From positions 954,461 to 1,018,460 of the forward strand of contig WBMV01007388.1 of the NCBI GenBank assembly GCA_013396655.1: a DNA stretch of 64,000 nt. The letters run 5' to 3'. The DNA is from Campylorhamphus procurvoides. Taxonomy: Eukaryota > Chordata > Aves > Passeriformes > Dendrocolaptidae. A program made the translations under genes and the position numbers. Numbering within the stretch: the stretch's first letter is position 1; each line of letters begins with the position of its first letter. Positions 47,568 to 62,551 of this stretch are shown in pieces. Below the pieces are notes generated by a model, which saw only the letters and a program-made list of their open reading frames with translations, was not told the DNA's origin and did no database searches.

Positions 47568-50500
47568 TATCAATTTCAGATCAAACTCTTTTGCTGATGA
47601 ATTAAATAAGCAAATATTATTTAGCTGAAATGCACAACTCACTGCTTTGGTTTGTTTGGAATTTTCTGTTTGTGTTCTTCTCCAGTATTAAGGAAAAAAA
47701 GCTGGAATTGTAAATAACTGTTATATGACTATGTATTTTGTATACTGGTTGATGTAAACAACAATCAAAAAGGAGAGTTTCTTGTTTCACGAAAGAAGTG
47801 TGTAGGCTTAGAAGTGGGTCAGTTCATCATTACAAGACTCAGTGTGCCTTCAGCTGGTTTGTTGTGTTGATTTTTAGGAGAATGAAAGCAGCAGCAAAGT
47901 TGCAAAGGCATAACCTCGTTTATAGAAACTCTCCAAAAGGACAGTTGGGAATGACTTTTCCTGGGTAGAGAACAAAGCTCAGTGGTCCTTCTATTCTTTT
48001 CACTGGAGAAAACCCTCAGTGGGTTTTCTGGTCATTTGATGCCTCATACTCATGGGAACATAAAATTACTAACCAGACTAATTCTTTTGGGCCTGCAGTC
48101 CTAATACTCTTTTTCTCCATTTTTTGTAATACAAAGCATATCCTCAGTATGCTTAATGACAGCTAGACACCATGGAAGCATATGAATCTCCATCTGAATG
48201 AAAGAAAACCTCAGCTCTTCCTCAGCTTTGTCTCCTGTTGCTAAATGATACACATTAAAGAGGAGTCTCAACATTTGATTTTGTCTATGAAGAGTTTCCT
48301 GTCAATAACCCATCACATATGTTTCATTGCCACTATAACACTCTCACTATTACCAATTATAAATCAGCAACAGATAGAGAAATAGGCATATTTTACTGAG
48401 AGAAAAAAGAGCCTTAAAGTTTTAAACTGCTTTTTCTCAGTGCATAAAATAGCTGTTTTGAAAGCCTTCATGCCAGGAGCTCTTATGGACCCTGTCACCT
48501 TAAAATAATCTTTTCTTTTCCTGCTTTTCATTGCCCTTCAAGAAAGGGCACATTACTGGAGAAAAAAAGTAATGAAAACTTCTTGAGAACGTAGGAAGCA
48601 TGTTTTTAGAGTGTAGTTACGCAACAAAACTTGTGTTAATTGTAACAAATACCTTTGATCTACAAGAGTGAGTCATGAGGAGAAGGAAACAGTTACAGCC
48701 CTATGATTGAGTGCCAAGCTAGAGATCTGTACTTCCTCTTTCTTGGACAACATATATGCATAAAGCCCTCTAAAGTCTTTATGCTCCACATTATCATCAT
48801 ATCATCCTAGGAAAAGGAACTGGCAGCACTTTTTTTAGCCTATCCTCCAAACAACAAAAGTATGAAGTCACTCCCCCAGAAAACCATAAAGCATAATCCC
48901 AAAGCTGTCAGAAATGTCTTAATCACATGTTAGGGCACACCCAGGCTCTCCTTTTCTTTTTGGCACTCCTAGAGCTTCCCATTCAGGAGTCTGCTGCAAA
49001 CACTTCTGCCTGATTCCTGTTTAAATACTTACCCATTGATCATGCACCTCAGTTCCTCCCTGTTGTTTTATTGCAAACACTCATAGCTCTATCTTAAGTC
49101 TTTTAAGCACACGTGAGGTCTATTATAAAAATTCACTGGATACGTGGAAGGAGAGCATTGCATTGTATAGCCATTTTTGACTCACAGGACTTTCTGATCT
49201 CCAGAAATAACCCCTGTAAAAGTCTAATCTTCCTTCTTCCCAGGTGAAACCCCATCTTGTAACCACTAAACTGGTTACAAGGCTCCTGTCAACTCCAAGT
49301 ATTGAGAGCAGACTTTCTGTTGTGGTGTAGCTGTGCAGTGCGGAGGCTTAGTGAAGGTGGATGTAGCACTGTAGGTCTCAATGGCTGAAGTACCAGGAAC
49401 TTAACTGCTGCCACTCTGTGAAATTCTGGATAAAAATGACTAGGACACCTTTCCCACAGTATAACAACAAACCTTTCCCCACTATTTGATTTTGTCCTCT
49501 GAAATCCAGGACATTGCATCTAATAACTGAATTTTAGTTTCAGTTTTACTGTCTCCACTGGGCTAGGTTTTCAGCAACAGCAACAATGCTGCTGTCCGTT
49601 TGAACACAAGTGTATCAGTGTCAGGCTTTGTCCTTTCTGTAACGTACACACTCCTTCAGTAGGTCACAGGATGATCCTTTAACATTCCTGATAAGCTGAA
49701 CATCCTTTAATAAATACAGTTCTTAGGACAAGGTCTATGACTTAATTTGTATAGAAGTAAATGCATATACTGAGAAAATTAGAGATTTCATGATAATTAA
49801 AAAACCTTTTAACACATTTAAACATTCACAGTTTTGAAAAGCATGAAGAGATGGAAATAGTTAGAGGCTTAACTGGCTGGGATTGTTTCTTTGACTTCTA
49901 AGGACTTTAAAAGTCTTTTCTCTGGGAGCTTTTCCTCTCTGGAGACATCTTCATGACTTCTTTGTGAAACTGCTTGCTCTTTCTTTACAAGTCTGTAGAT
50001 TAGAAGTGAAATGTGTCTCTTTTATGTCATTCATATGTCAGTGGGACATAGTATTCTGTTAGTAGCTGCAAGGTTCAAAACTTATTCAGTAATGTACTGT
50101 TTTTTATTATTTGGCGTTTTCCATGTTTTAGGGAAGCAAGAATGGAGAAACTAAGAACCAGCAAGGTGCTTTCTTGTGGAAGATTTTCTGATCCAAAACC
50201 GAACCAGACCATTTTTTTTCTGAATCCAAGTGAGATTGGAGTACTGTTTTTTTCCCTCAATATGTTTGGTTGATTTATAATATGCATGACAGGGATTAAT
50301 GGAATACATTGACTGCTATTGTGTGCTAGAGTTTAAGAATAAAAAAGAGTGGGAATAAAGGAATTTCAAGGAAAATTAATTGTGGAATACCTAGACCTGT
50401 GGGTTGCTAGCAGCTACAAAGCTAAATGTTGTGAAATTTTGCTATACTTTGTTTTACAATTTTCTTGACTGTATGCAGTTGGCCATTATCAGATTTCTAG

Positions 50501-50855
50501 ATATGTATTTTTCATTTGACTGTGGTCATTATCAGATATGGGAAATAAGACAATTTTCAAACTGTCTACAGTGGAGCTGTTACAGTCACTATCGTACTTC
50601 AATAGCAAGAAAATTTTAATATTTTAGCCATCAAAACATACTGCTTTCACTCAGAAAGAAAGCAAAAAACTGAAAAGAAGGCATAAAAACTTCCTCCAAT
50701 TCTTTTTCTGTCATTCAGTACTGTAAACTAATTCTAACACGTTGAATGTGTTAGATCTTAATGAATAAAACCTATATATTATATATATCCTGTGTACAGA
50801 TTTTCAGTTTGTTCAAAGTACATTGTCCAGCGTGTATGCTAAGTAAGTAAATTCA
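47568..50855. other. Non-coding stretch, no gene seen
   Basis: AT-rich. An 8-bp inverted repeat TCTAACAC/GTGTTAGA with a 7-base loop lies at 50733-50755. It is too short to interpret. No gene or named repeat recognised. Confidence 0.55.
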
Positions 50856-50998
50856 CTATATAGAATGGCCTGGGTTGGAAGGGACCTCAAAGATCATCTA
50901 GCTGCAATCCTACTGCCATAGGCAGGGACACTTTTCACTTGGTCAGGTTGCTCAGAGCTTCATCCAACCTGGCCTTGAACACTTCCAGGAATATGTCA
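50856..50998 (-). mobile_element. CR1 LINE 3' end, short fragment
   Basis: The plus strand reads TAGAATGGCCTGGGTTGGAA, GGGACCTCAAAGATCATCTAG and on to CATCCAACCTGGCCTTGAAC, the reversed CR1 3' UTR and end of ORF2. The terminal ATTCTATG units are decayed and the copy stops at about 50998, so only the last 140 bases remain. Confidence 0.93.
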
Positions 50999-52898
50999 TC
51001 TTCTGATTCCTTTTTATTTATGCCAATGGCATTTACATGTAGCCTAACATAAGCGTGCTGTGATAGGCAAGAGGTCATCAATATTATGTACAATGAAAGC
51101 TAAACACTCCTTGGGAATGAAAGACATAATCACCTTGCTGGTGAAGGAACATGACCTGGTGGGGAATACAATGAAAATTAAGTGTTGACTTCCAGACTCT
51201 GTAGTGAGTAGGTGCCTTCTGCTGTCGAAGCCATCTGCTGAAGGAATGAACTGCTGCTCAGAAACAAGGGGTTTTCTGCTGTCCAATGTTCAGCAATATC
51301 CCTTCCCTCCTGCTCTGCTGCTTCTTCATTTTCATTGTGGCCATAGCATAGATTGCGATGGATCAACACAGATTATGCTGAACATCCCTCCACTTCAGAG
51401 AGCAGAATACAAAGCTTTGACATAAGTTTCACCTGGCAAGGTCACAAGGCGAAGGAGCTGTAAGATGGACTTTAAAAAATAATTGGCTTTCTTCAAAGCA
51501 ATAAAATTAACTGAAATGTTAATTTGAGTAGGCTTGCTCAGCAAGTCCAGAACCAACTATGAAGGCCCAAGCAACAGGAGAATATGTTTAGCATTTTTAG
51601 TATTTCAAATTTTTAATGATAAGTGATTTATCTTGAATGTTTTAATCAATGTTTTTGTCAAAAAAATTGATTTTCACTTAAGCAGTTGAAGGGAAGTCAT
51701 TTTGTGCTGTCGCAGTTTCTGCTTAACTCATTATTACTTACCCATTGATCTCTGTAAGAGATTTTTAATTTTTCAATAAAGTTTTACATGGTCATCTGGT
51801 AGTGAATTCTTCTTATTAAGCAATTCTGACAGAATGCAGATGGAAACAATCAGAAGAGGTTTTTTAAAAATAGGGCTGATAGTTCATCTTCTCCAACTCA
51901 ATACTCATCTACACACTCCTTATGTGCTATGAGGAGTGTAAACATGAGAGACAAAGTAAGATCTCAGTGAAAGATAAAGACCAATAGGTGATTCACACAG
52001 GCTCTAAGAGATTTCAAATCATAGGTCTGTCTGCAGATTGTCATTAGATAATTTAACTTTTGCATTTTATATGACTCATTTTGAGTCTAAAAACTTAGAT
52101 GAAAATTTACACCATGGTTGTGCATTCCAAAAGGAAAGGATTAAAAATAATTGCAGAATTTCACCTCTTTTTTCATTTTAGAAACCTTCTTAAACATCAG
52201 AGATTTTCCTTGAACTGTGTGATAGCTGACAAATGTGAAAAAGTGTGTAAGATCACTTAATAAATATTGCTATAAATAAGCTCAGAATTGATTTTAGTCT
52301 CTTTTGTCATGCATTTTTTCCCTGTATTTATATTCATGTCAACAAGAACTTATGAATTTTACTGGGAAGCTTTCTCAAATATAAAAAAGAAGTTGTTGTG
52401 CACAGCTCAGTCAGTGCTGTTACCTACAAGGCTCACATTTTAAATTCTGCTTTGTGTGACCTATGGCCAAATCTTGAAGCTGAAGTCAAAGGTCTCCTTC
52501 CAGACCTTAAGGGAGTGCTGTCTCTAAAGAGATTATTCTGTTTTGGGTCACTCTCCCAATCTTTTCTGCCTTTATCTTTATTTACTATTTCAGAAGACTT
52601 TTCTGTCTTCCAAAGTACCATTTTTAATGGAAGAAAGTCTCTTTTCCCACTCAGTCCCAGGGGGTATGACAGTTAAGAACAGACTATAGATGCTTGGCTC
52701 CTGGTCTGATTGCAGTGAGTGAAGGCACATCCTCTAGTGTTTACCAGAAAGTGAAAAGTGTATCCTTGAGCTTCTCTCTCATAACTCATATGTTGTGTAT
52801 CTCAGGGTAACCCACCACTCCCAACCCAATGTTCTTTGAGAATGACAAGGAAAACTAATCTGTTGATATTCCCTTCCTCAGGAAGTGCTAGATTCTAA

Positions 52899-52899
52899 N
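52899..52899. other. Single N
   Basis: One undetermined base in AT-rich sequence (CTAANAATAG). No duplicated flank seen. Confidence 0.8.
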
Positions 52900-55800
52900 A
52901 ATAGGGATTTATAACATTTATAATCTAATACAGTAAAAGACACGGCCAGTTTGAATAGCTATAGCAGGTGAAAACTGAAAGGTGTATACCTAACAGTTAA
53001 ATGCTTAAGTAAATTATATACCTCTACACCTAATTATACACCTATTATTATTATTCTTCACCTATATTTCATTTAAAAGGTTCTCCGTGTATCACATGTG
53101 TGCATACTCATGTCAGATTCACTGAGAAAGCCTAATCAAATGTTACCTATTACAGTTCCAGGCTGTAGTTGAAAACATCTTCATTAACTGCTCAGACAAC
53201 ATATCCCCATGCACATCTATCCACATCACCCCATAGCTCTGTACCTAAGGAAACAGTAGTAGTATTTTGCTAATGTGATAATCTTCAAATACAAATTCAG
53301 AGGAGGTCCTACCACGTGCTGAACTTTCTCCATCACAATGGATGAAAGTGTGGATAAACTGTGCCTACAGCTTGCCAGAAACTCTTTGTCACATAGTAGG
53401 GAAACAAAAATAATTGTTTTCCAGGATCTGTCTTTACTTTTGAAGAATAATTATAAAAACAATACACTTATTAAATATATCAGCTTGAAGAGAAAAAGAA
53501 ACACTGGACATACCAGTGCCAAAAATTTAAAAAATCAAATATATGGTTTTTACTATGATACAGGTGAAAATATGTATGTCAGATGCATGCAACATGGTTA
53601 TCTCCTTGTACTTAATGGATTTTTTAAGGAGAAGACTTTAGTGCCAATTTATGGCTCTATTTTTGCTCACTTTTTTTTGGACTCCCTGTATACAACATTT
53701 CCCAGTGTGTCAACAATAAAAGAATAAAAGTCAAAGCTTCTGAGGACACAGCTGAAGCAATAACAAGAATTAATTGAATAAATGAAACTCATTAATTTAC
53801 TATTTCATGTGAAGACAATGCATGCAGGATTCCATCAAGGTTAATCAATTTAGGTATCTGAATTGATCACAAGAGAATGATGAATACCAGATGATGGTGT
53901 TGAAATCTGTTTCTTATTGGTGAGTCAATAAGAGTTAAGGGATTTGTAAATAATTTAGATGTCATCTTTGTGATAAAATGACAGCAATATTGGATGTGTC
54001 AACACACCCTATCTTCACAATATTAGTAGTCTAGGAAAATTGTTATATATAATCATCATAATTGATTTATAACTAATAATGTAAGTTACAGAACTGCAGC
54101 ACAGCTCATTATTTGCCTGACCCTGTCTATTATAACTCTTTGTTTTCAGTTGATCATCCTATTGGAAATTTTAAATATGTGCATACTGGGTGCATCCTCC
54201 AGAGTGCATCAATGGCATTTGTTGAGCTTGTAGCCCTGATTGAAACCTGGCATATAAATGGTTTCTTCATTCCTGAGAAAGAAGCTAAAAAATACAGTTA
54301 TATTTAGCAATGTTACAAATAAGGCTGATCAATTTTGACTTGAAGAGTATAGGATTCCGATTTTGGGTACAAACTTGTATAGGGCATGATCTGGGAAGTG
54401 GGCTGGTGTCAATTTTTCTTCTGTTTTCCTGGAAATAATGGTCCAAATGCAGGCACTGGAAGTTCCTCCCATGCCAGTAACTTAAACTGTGCTCAGAGAC
54501 ATCCCCAGCTTGATCCCTTAAACTCAAAACAGAATGGTCTCTGTAATGATTTTGGCTTGTTTCAACTAGCCCAGAACAGGGACCATGGCCAAGGGCATTC
54601 TGTGTGCCACTGCCGTGTTTTGGGGGTTAATACAATTTAACAGCTTGGACATATCTCTTTCCATTCCAGTTTGTCCTCTGCATCATCATCTTCTTCATCA
54701 AGTGTAAAATATTTTTAGCCTTTATAAATTACAGTTTAAGACTGGTTAAACAGTTAAACAACCAAAAAAATCAGATATCACTAAGAAAACTTAAGCTATT
54801 CATATCTCAGGTAGTGAACAAGGTTTATGCATGTGACTGGATTGTACATCTGCTACCTCACAGAGCAATTAGGCAGGTCCAGGGCTACAGGTGTAAAACT
54901 GGACTTTCATGTGGCATCTATTAACAGGGAGTTTACCTCTACTGTGATCTCAATAAACCTCCTGGGTAACACGTGTTGTGTAGAATCGGAGACAATCTTA
55001 CTGAAATTACAAGGTGACAAGACCTAGGTTTCAAATAGTGTCAGGGAGTAGGTAGACAAAATGACAAGTCAAGCATATAAAAAATGCACATGCAAAACTT
55101 TTAGATGAAGTGACTTGCCCAGCAACTGTGATTCCCTTAAGCAATGTTCTGTTACTCTGGCCATAAAGCTATCTTTTTTCTTCTATCCTTTCAGGGTTTT
55201 TTTTCCTCATTTCCTATTGAAATTCTGCAGGAAAGGAGGCAGACATCAATCTTTTACACTGCATGTTGACTGTTTTCCAGAGAGCAGCTTGTGACTCTAT
55301 GAAGCAGAGTGAAGAGTGGCATGACACATAGACATTTATTGAAGAACAAAGTTTGCTTCCCCAAAGCCATGCATCTCTTGCCCACAATGCAGCATCTTAA
55401 AATGTAACCTGTATTAAGAAATATTGAAAAATGATGTGTACCAAAGACCACAGACTAAACAAAAACTCCTCTCTTGAACCACCTGTAACCTTAGGCTACA
55501 TCCCTAGATTATTTCTTCATCTTTATATATTCCTTATATTTACCAGAGTTAATATACAAAAAAGGTTTAATATCAGCATTAGTATGAGAAATACATACAA
55601 CCTAAAACGTGGAAGTTTTAAAGTCTTTATAGGGTGGAGTGATGGGATGGAGTGATACCATCATTGCACTTCTTAGTTTGTGCAATTAATTATTGGCTTT
55701 GTTTTTTGAATTCTTACTGATCTTTAAAACAGAAAGCAACTGTTTCTTTTACTTCACGCAGTTTTTAGAAAAAAAAAATGTTGACTTGGATAAGACTACC

Positions 55801-58800
55801 ACTGGGATCTTGGGATTCTATCCCCAGGTCTACCAATATGAGACTGAAATTTTGAACTAAAGTATCTATGAAATACCTAATATTTTTACAGGCATATTAC
55901 AGCTATATTTTTAAATCACATTCTCACAAAAGATCAAAAATTGGAGGACAATAAACATAACCTGTCCAAAAGGTTTTTCGCTACCAAAGTGAAATACTTG
56001 CACATATAGACAATAAGGAGTAAGCCTCTGCTATTCTGCCTGATGCTAATAATGAGAAGAGACAAGCATTTCCCTTCTAAAAGTAAACTGTATCTTGCAA
56101 GGAACTTGGCTATTTGTAGTATGTTAAATTAAACCTAAAATATGTTTGCTTATTTTAACTGAGAGTAGCAGGGTGAAGAGAGTTAAATTATAATTGGTTT
56201 TAAATTATAACAATCTGCTCAGAAACAGGTGAAAATACAACATTGTTTTCTGTTTTAACTTTGTCTTTTGACATGATCAGGAAAAAAGGGAAATGAAGTT
56301 AAGATAACTCCACTACAACAGAAAAATCAATTTCTGTCTGAGATCCTAGATGACCATCTAGCTTTGGATAATAGGGGACAAAAGCATAAAATTTATGGAA
56401 GCACAAAGAATGATAATATGGTTTTTTAAGAAAGAAGAAAAACATCAGTACAATACATGCAGACAACATGGAAAATGACAAGATTGCCTCTCTGTATCTG
56501 AAATTGCTAAAATTCGAAGAAGATGCTTAAGATGCAAAAAGTACTCTTTTTATGAGGGAAAATATCTTCCGTGTATATCTGTGTTTTCTTTGAAACTTAC
56601 TGAAAAGGTAACTTTTCTACAGGAAAAAGAAATTTCTCTATTATTTTTATTACCTAAAACTGATATAATAAAATAGTTTGAGATAAATAAAGTGTTAATG
56701 ATTTTGCAATTAAAAAGGCAGAATATGCCTATATGAGCTATTTAGAGCAGCAAGCTTAAATTTTATATTTGTTTTACATAACTATAAAAAAGTCAATGTC
56801 TTTTAGATGAGATATCTTTTGCTAGCAATGGGAGAATTGTTATTCTTCAAAACAAGTGCTTCTTCCTGTTTCCCCAAATTGGTCTATAAGCTAAAATGTG
56901 CATGATAGGTGCAGAATTGCTTCCTCTAAAATCCTAAGATTATTCCATATTTACAAAAAGGATTGTGCAAGATAAATGACTGTTAATAGAAAAAAACAAC
57001 AAAACAAAATGCAATAAAAGATTTGAGGAAAACCATCTTCAGCATTTTAGATACTGACTCTAATTGCTGAAGGCTGAGAAAACAGAAACTGTTGTATTTT
57101 AACAGAAAAAGACCAGAGATGAGTAAAGCAAAATATTCTTTTCTCATCTAACTTTTTTCATTTAAGAACATATGACAGCCACAATATATCTTATGTAGAA
57201 TGATTGTCAGCTGGTAACAGCCATGCTAACAGATGGAACTTTGGTGTTATGTGTATTACTGTTTGTGTGTGAAAATTTGGAAGGCTGAATGAAGGAATAC
57301 CAGGATGTGAAGATATTATCTGACTTGTGGCAGAAAATGCATTATTTTTACCTCCAGTTCCCTGTCTTTTCAATGGTTGCTTAGTAGAGACAAGGAATTT
57401 GAATTCTGGGAGATGGCAAGGCAAGGCTACAGGGAAGATTTAAAAACATTGCAGAGAAGACTGAAAAACTCAGAGCATTTTGTACTGCCTTACCTTTCCT
57501 CTTATTTTGGTTTCTAGGTACTGGCATTATCTGTTTGAGATACGCAAGGTAAATTTCGTTCTTGCCTATACGTACACATCCTTTCCAGCTACAGCCTTCT
57601 ATGCAATTTATTGATATTGAAGGCAAGGGCCATTTCTACCTCTCCTGAAGAGAGCACACTTGAGAGAGTCCTACTGACATTCTACCTATTCTGTGTCTCT
57701 CATGACATGGGTGTCATTAATAACTTCTATCATATGAGAGTATATTCTTTTATTTTATGACTCATTTCTTCTCACTTAGGATGGATGTATCTGTTCCTGC
57801 CTCCATGGATCATAATCTCTCAGGCTCTTTGCTGAAGCTATGGTAGCATAACAGAGGGACTTAGATGAGGTGCTCAGCTAGCTATGTCAGTATGAGCTAT
57901 TTGTATTTCATCGAGGAAACCTGGAAGCTGGGACAAGCAGGAAGCAGCTTTCAAGAAGATTTACAGTCATCTGAAGGAGCATGTTTATGTTGGGAAGGCC
58001 TATCTGAGGTTACACACCTGGAGAGAAGAGAGATTTCCCCTGCCATTCCCCAGCTTAATGTGTTTTTGTCATTTTTATTACCAAAACATACATTTTACCT
58101 TCCAAACACTTTATAAAAAAGAGAGAGACAAGCAACGAGAGAAGTTTTAGACATCTTGTCTGTGGCTTGTACTGTGCTATTGTCTGACTTAAACAAAGAA
58201 GCAGGTCTCAGAATTAGAGACCTGTATTGTTTTTTAGATCTATCTTGTAGTCATTTATGCTTTTTTCCCTCTGTTTTTTTTTTCCTTATCCTGGATGACT
58301 TAAAAATTCTTAACCAACTCTTACTGACATTCCTGTTTTGTACAACTTTTTTATTGCAAATAATGATGAAAGGCTCCATGCATATAAGTTCCTATGTTGT
58401 CTCAGTGGGTTCCTGGTAAAAAAGAGAAGCTGTGGCTTGATAGACTAAGGGCTTTTAAAGCCAGATCCTTCCCTAGATGATGTTGAGGAGACAATGTTGA
58501 GTGGCGCAAATGCAAGGGAGAGGAAGCTGAAGCAGTTATGCTCAGCATGAAGCTCAGTGCGGAAGCAGAGCATGAAGCTCATCTTAGAAAAGCCAGTGAG
58601 ACTGAAATTGTAGAATGCTCTCAGGAGAAGAAAATGGCTTCAGGAAGAACCTTTAGCAGATTAAAAAGCAAAAGCATATTAAAATTTGGAAATTTTATGA
58701 AGTAGGAAGCCTTCAGGTTTAGTCAGGGCTGGGATTGTGTATTCAGATGCTGTGTGGATTTTCTCTGAGTATGAAGCTGTATGGACCTGGTGGTTACAAT

Positions 58801-59112
58801 GACTCTGGGAGCAGAGCGAATACCAGCTCAGGGGCACTCGATGGCCAGAACACTTGTAGCAACGAAACTCAGTGAACCTTTAATTTTTTTCTTTGCAGGA
58901 TTCACATATGCCTTTCCTTAACTCTGACCAGTAAGGTGGGTAATGCAAGAGAAACTGTGCTTCTATGCTCCAAGCAGTAAAGTGTGTAAAATACCAAAAT
59001 ACCTGACTGGCAGAAGCTTGGTCTCTGCTTCAGATTTATGTCCAGCATTTTCTTGGTTTGGTTTTCTTTTTCATTTTTGCTAAAGACACTGTAAACTTTG
59101 GGATCTTCTGAC

Positions 59113-59131
59113 TATATATATATATGCTGAT
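59113..59131. repeat. (TA)n microsatellite
   Basis: ACTATATATATATATGC, a short alternating run. Confidence 0.75.
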
Positions 59132-62100
59132 ACTGAAGTGCAGGGGGGAAAAAAAGGGATATTTTGGAGACTGGAAAGAGGCAATAAGCCAAAATACGTG
59201 ATCTGGATGCTTTATTCTCAGTGTTGTTGGCAAATATGCAGTACAACCTTATGGGGAAAAACATCCAGATATGTGTACTGGTGACTTAAAGGGTTTGACT
59301 TTCATCATGGCTCTGCCCATGCAAGACCTACTCAGATTGTATGAAGTCAAATTTAGGAATATGTTAAAACATCATGTTAGAGTGTGAACTTTTTCTCTGG
59401 GAGATGCTCTGGAGTCCACCTTGCCAACGTCATATATGAAATTTTTGTTAAGGAACATGGATTCAAGATGATTGCAGACTTGAGCACAGAATCAGATCCC
59501 ACTTGGATAATGCAGAGCACAGAGGGAGCATCACTTGACTGGCTCTAATTCCACAAGAAGGCAGTTGTCTATGGGCTGACTGCTTTCAAGGACAGTCTAG
59601 TTTGCTTTAAAAGCATCAAAGGAGGTAAAGAAATTATCTCTTGTAGGCTTTCTTTACTGATTTCTTCCTGACAATTTAATTCAAATAGATCTAGCAGCTT
59701 TAAGGCAAGAATTATTCCATGTGCCAAGTGAAGCTGATGTAAGTTAATATGATGGACTATAGACAGGTGCCCCTCCAAAAATGGATGCTTCTTTTTAGAA
59801 TGACTGTGGACTGTCAGGGGCACAAACACATTTCACGTTTTTTGTATTTCTCTGGAAATATTTGGAGATATTTTTTACTGGGGCATACAGTTTCTGGCTC
59901 CTAAATAAAAGTATTAAAGGTCTTAACAACACACTTTTGCTTGAAAGTTAGTTCATTCGTAATACAGACTCATATTTTGCTCAGAGGCCTAAAGGAAACT
60001 AAAAGTGAGCAGCCTCTTTGCAGTAATAGCTTTTCGCTATAAAATGCAGACAAGTATAGCTCCCTATTAAATTTTAATGCTATGCTTTAGATAGATTTCT
60101 TTTCCCCCTTATGTTCTAATTGCACTCATTTGAAAATATCTTATATAGGTATAATAGAATTAATGTGAATGTAAGGTCTAATGTCCTCTCTCAACATCAT
60201 TAGACAGCTAGATGTGCTTTTGTAGGGAGGTATCAGTTCAGTGCTGCCCCTTCAGGGATGCATGATGGAGGCAGTCCAGCTGTGCCACTGGCAGACTGTG
60301 CCAAGTTGGCCAGCATTAGTGGATAAGCAGAATCCCCATAATGACTTATTTCTTTTTCTATTCACTCCTGTTAAATCTACCCCTTCATTGCCACAGTCTT
60401 TTTAGTAACTCATTGAAAGCGAATTAGCAGTACATTTTGGGTTACAAGTGAAGGTTATCCCTGCTTTATAGAGGAAGACCAGACCTTAAATGATCTCACG
60501 AAGGTCACAGTATGAATGATCAGGAAAAAATGGTGGTTTTGTTTCTGTCTCAGCTTTCTCTCTTGCACTAGGAGAAAAGTTCATGTGAACCTTTTCCTTT
60601 CATACTGCTACAACTGGGGAATATGTGTGTTACTCTGCTGCATTGATGGAAATCTTGATAAAGAGCTCATTGCAGAAAACACCTTTAAGGGTAAAAACAG
60701 ACTTGAAAAAGCACTTCAACAGACAGATCAGAAGTCACCTGAACACCTGGACTCTCCTTTATAATCACCACTTCAAAACATTGAGTTGGGGGATTTTCTG
60801 CCTGTAGTTTCTATGTTTGTCTTTCACTTGTCAGTTGCAGAAAGAGGTAAGACTTTTTTTTGCCCTTATATCATGCCTGGCCAAAAATAACTTGTTTTTC
60901 CTTCATATACTTCTCAGTACTTGGATACCCTGGAAAGAGATAATATGATCACTGTCTAACTTTCTTCCAAAATTGTACAGGGCTGGCAGGGGAAAGGTTG
61001 ATCTAACTTTTACTTCTGTTCTGTCTTCCTTTCCTCAGCACTGCCTCTAGTTACAAAGCAGAAAACAATGATGACATTTTCACTTTATAGACTCCTGATT
61101 TGTTGATGCAAGGTTAATTCTTTGGTGTGTATTTTTAAGGAACCTAATTTGGAATATATAAACATTTACCTCTATTAAATTAATTTACAACTAAATTAAA
61201 CAAGATAAATAATGGACTTCGAAAAGATTAATTGTAGAAAGTCAAAGTACATGTACTAGCTCTTTGCTATGGTGAAATAAAATTTGACTATAGCCTAAAC
61301 AACTACTTTTCTTTTTCTTTGAAATGTGTGTCACATGCCTGAAAATCTATTGCAATAATTTCCAACTATTATAACTGGTTTATTTGGTTTTCTTTTTAAC
61401 ACTATTGATTGCTATTTTTATTAAAAATCTAGGAAAAAAAGGAGAACAAAAATAATTAAAACTCCATTTTTTTTCCTGTAAAAACCACTTGTAGTTTACA
61501 GAATCCTTAAAATGTCTAGAAGAAAACACATGAACTAAAGACTCCTAAGAGACTGTTATATGATTATTGCAGTAAATTAAGACAAAGCATTGGCATATTA
61601 ATACCTTTTTCTTCTATGTAGCCAGTCTTACCATATTTTGAATTTTAGTGTAAGAACTCTAAATAGTCAACACCAAATTATCATTGATTGTGGATGTTTT
61701 TTCCCCCTTTTAGCTGTTCGTTTTTCTTCCATGATTGCCTACCTATGTATCCTCCACACATGACTAGTGGTGAAGGAGGTACCTTCCTACACAGAGGCAT
61801 CTGCATGTGAGCAGGAGTGCCATTTGGTCTGGACAAACCGACTGAACACCTGTCTTCTCCTCCAGGATTGCATCTGTGTTCCCAGCATTGTGGCTTTGTT
61901 CTCTGTGAAGGAGCTGTGGCTGACTGATGGTCCCATGGACAAGCAGTACCAGGCAGCCTGTCATACACTATTTTATATAGGGCCTACACCAGAGAGATCT
62001 CAAGAAATCTTCATTGTGTGGGTTTGACAACTTCTATGACAGATGAACTTTATGCTGTTTCGTAAGTAGGAGAAGCTGATATTTATTTGAGGGAATCTGT

Positions 62101-62551
62101 CTGAACTTTATGCAAGACTAATCTTATCTTTTTCCAGTTATTTTAGTAAGTATATGACTGACCCTGTAACAACCCACCCATATCATTGCTTGAGTTAGGG
62201 CATGGGAAGAGATCTTGAACCTGGTTATTTAGTCCCTCTTGCAGTTAGTGTATTTTTGTAATGCCACCCAACAATCCCTGCTGCTGTATCATCGTCGATT
62301 AAGAGATAAAGTTCCACTCATGTCACACACAGCCATGGGAGATTAGCAGAAATTAAAGCTATAAGACCCACAGAGTATATTAAATCCCTGATTTTTTGAG
62401 ACATCCTTGATAATAAAAGGCTCAGAAAGACACACTGACCATAATACTTACTGATAAGAGAAGAGTATGACCTTTCATGGAACAGTGGTATTACCTTATG
62501 TATGTGTAATGCCATACTTTTATGTTCACTAACACTTGTTAGTAAATTCAG

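Noticed and set aside
53338..53727. 129-codon plus-strand open frame, the longest outside repeats
   Set aside because: Low-complexity Lys/Asn/Ser-rich composition of AT-rich chance frames, no domain, no splice or promoter context.
59310..59550. Two short plus-strand open stretches that might form a processed pseudogene
   Set aside because: They lie in different frames separated by stops and match nothing I recognise.
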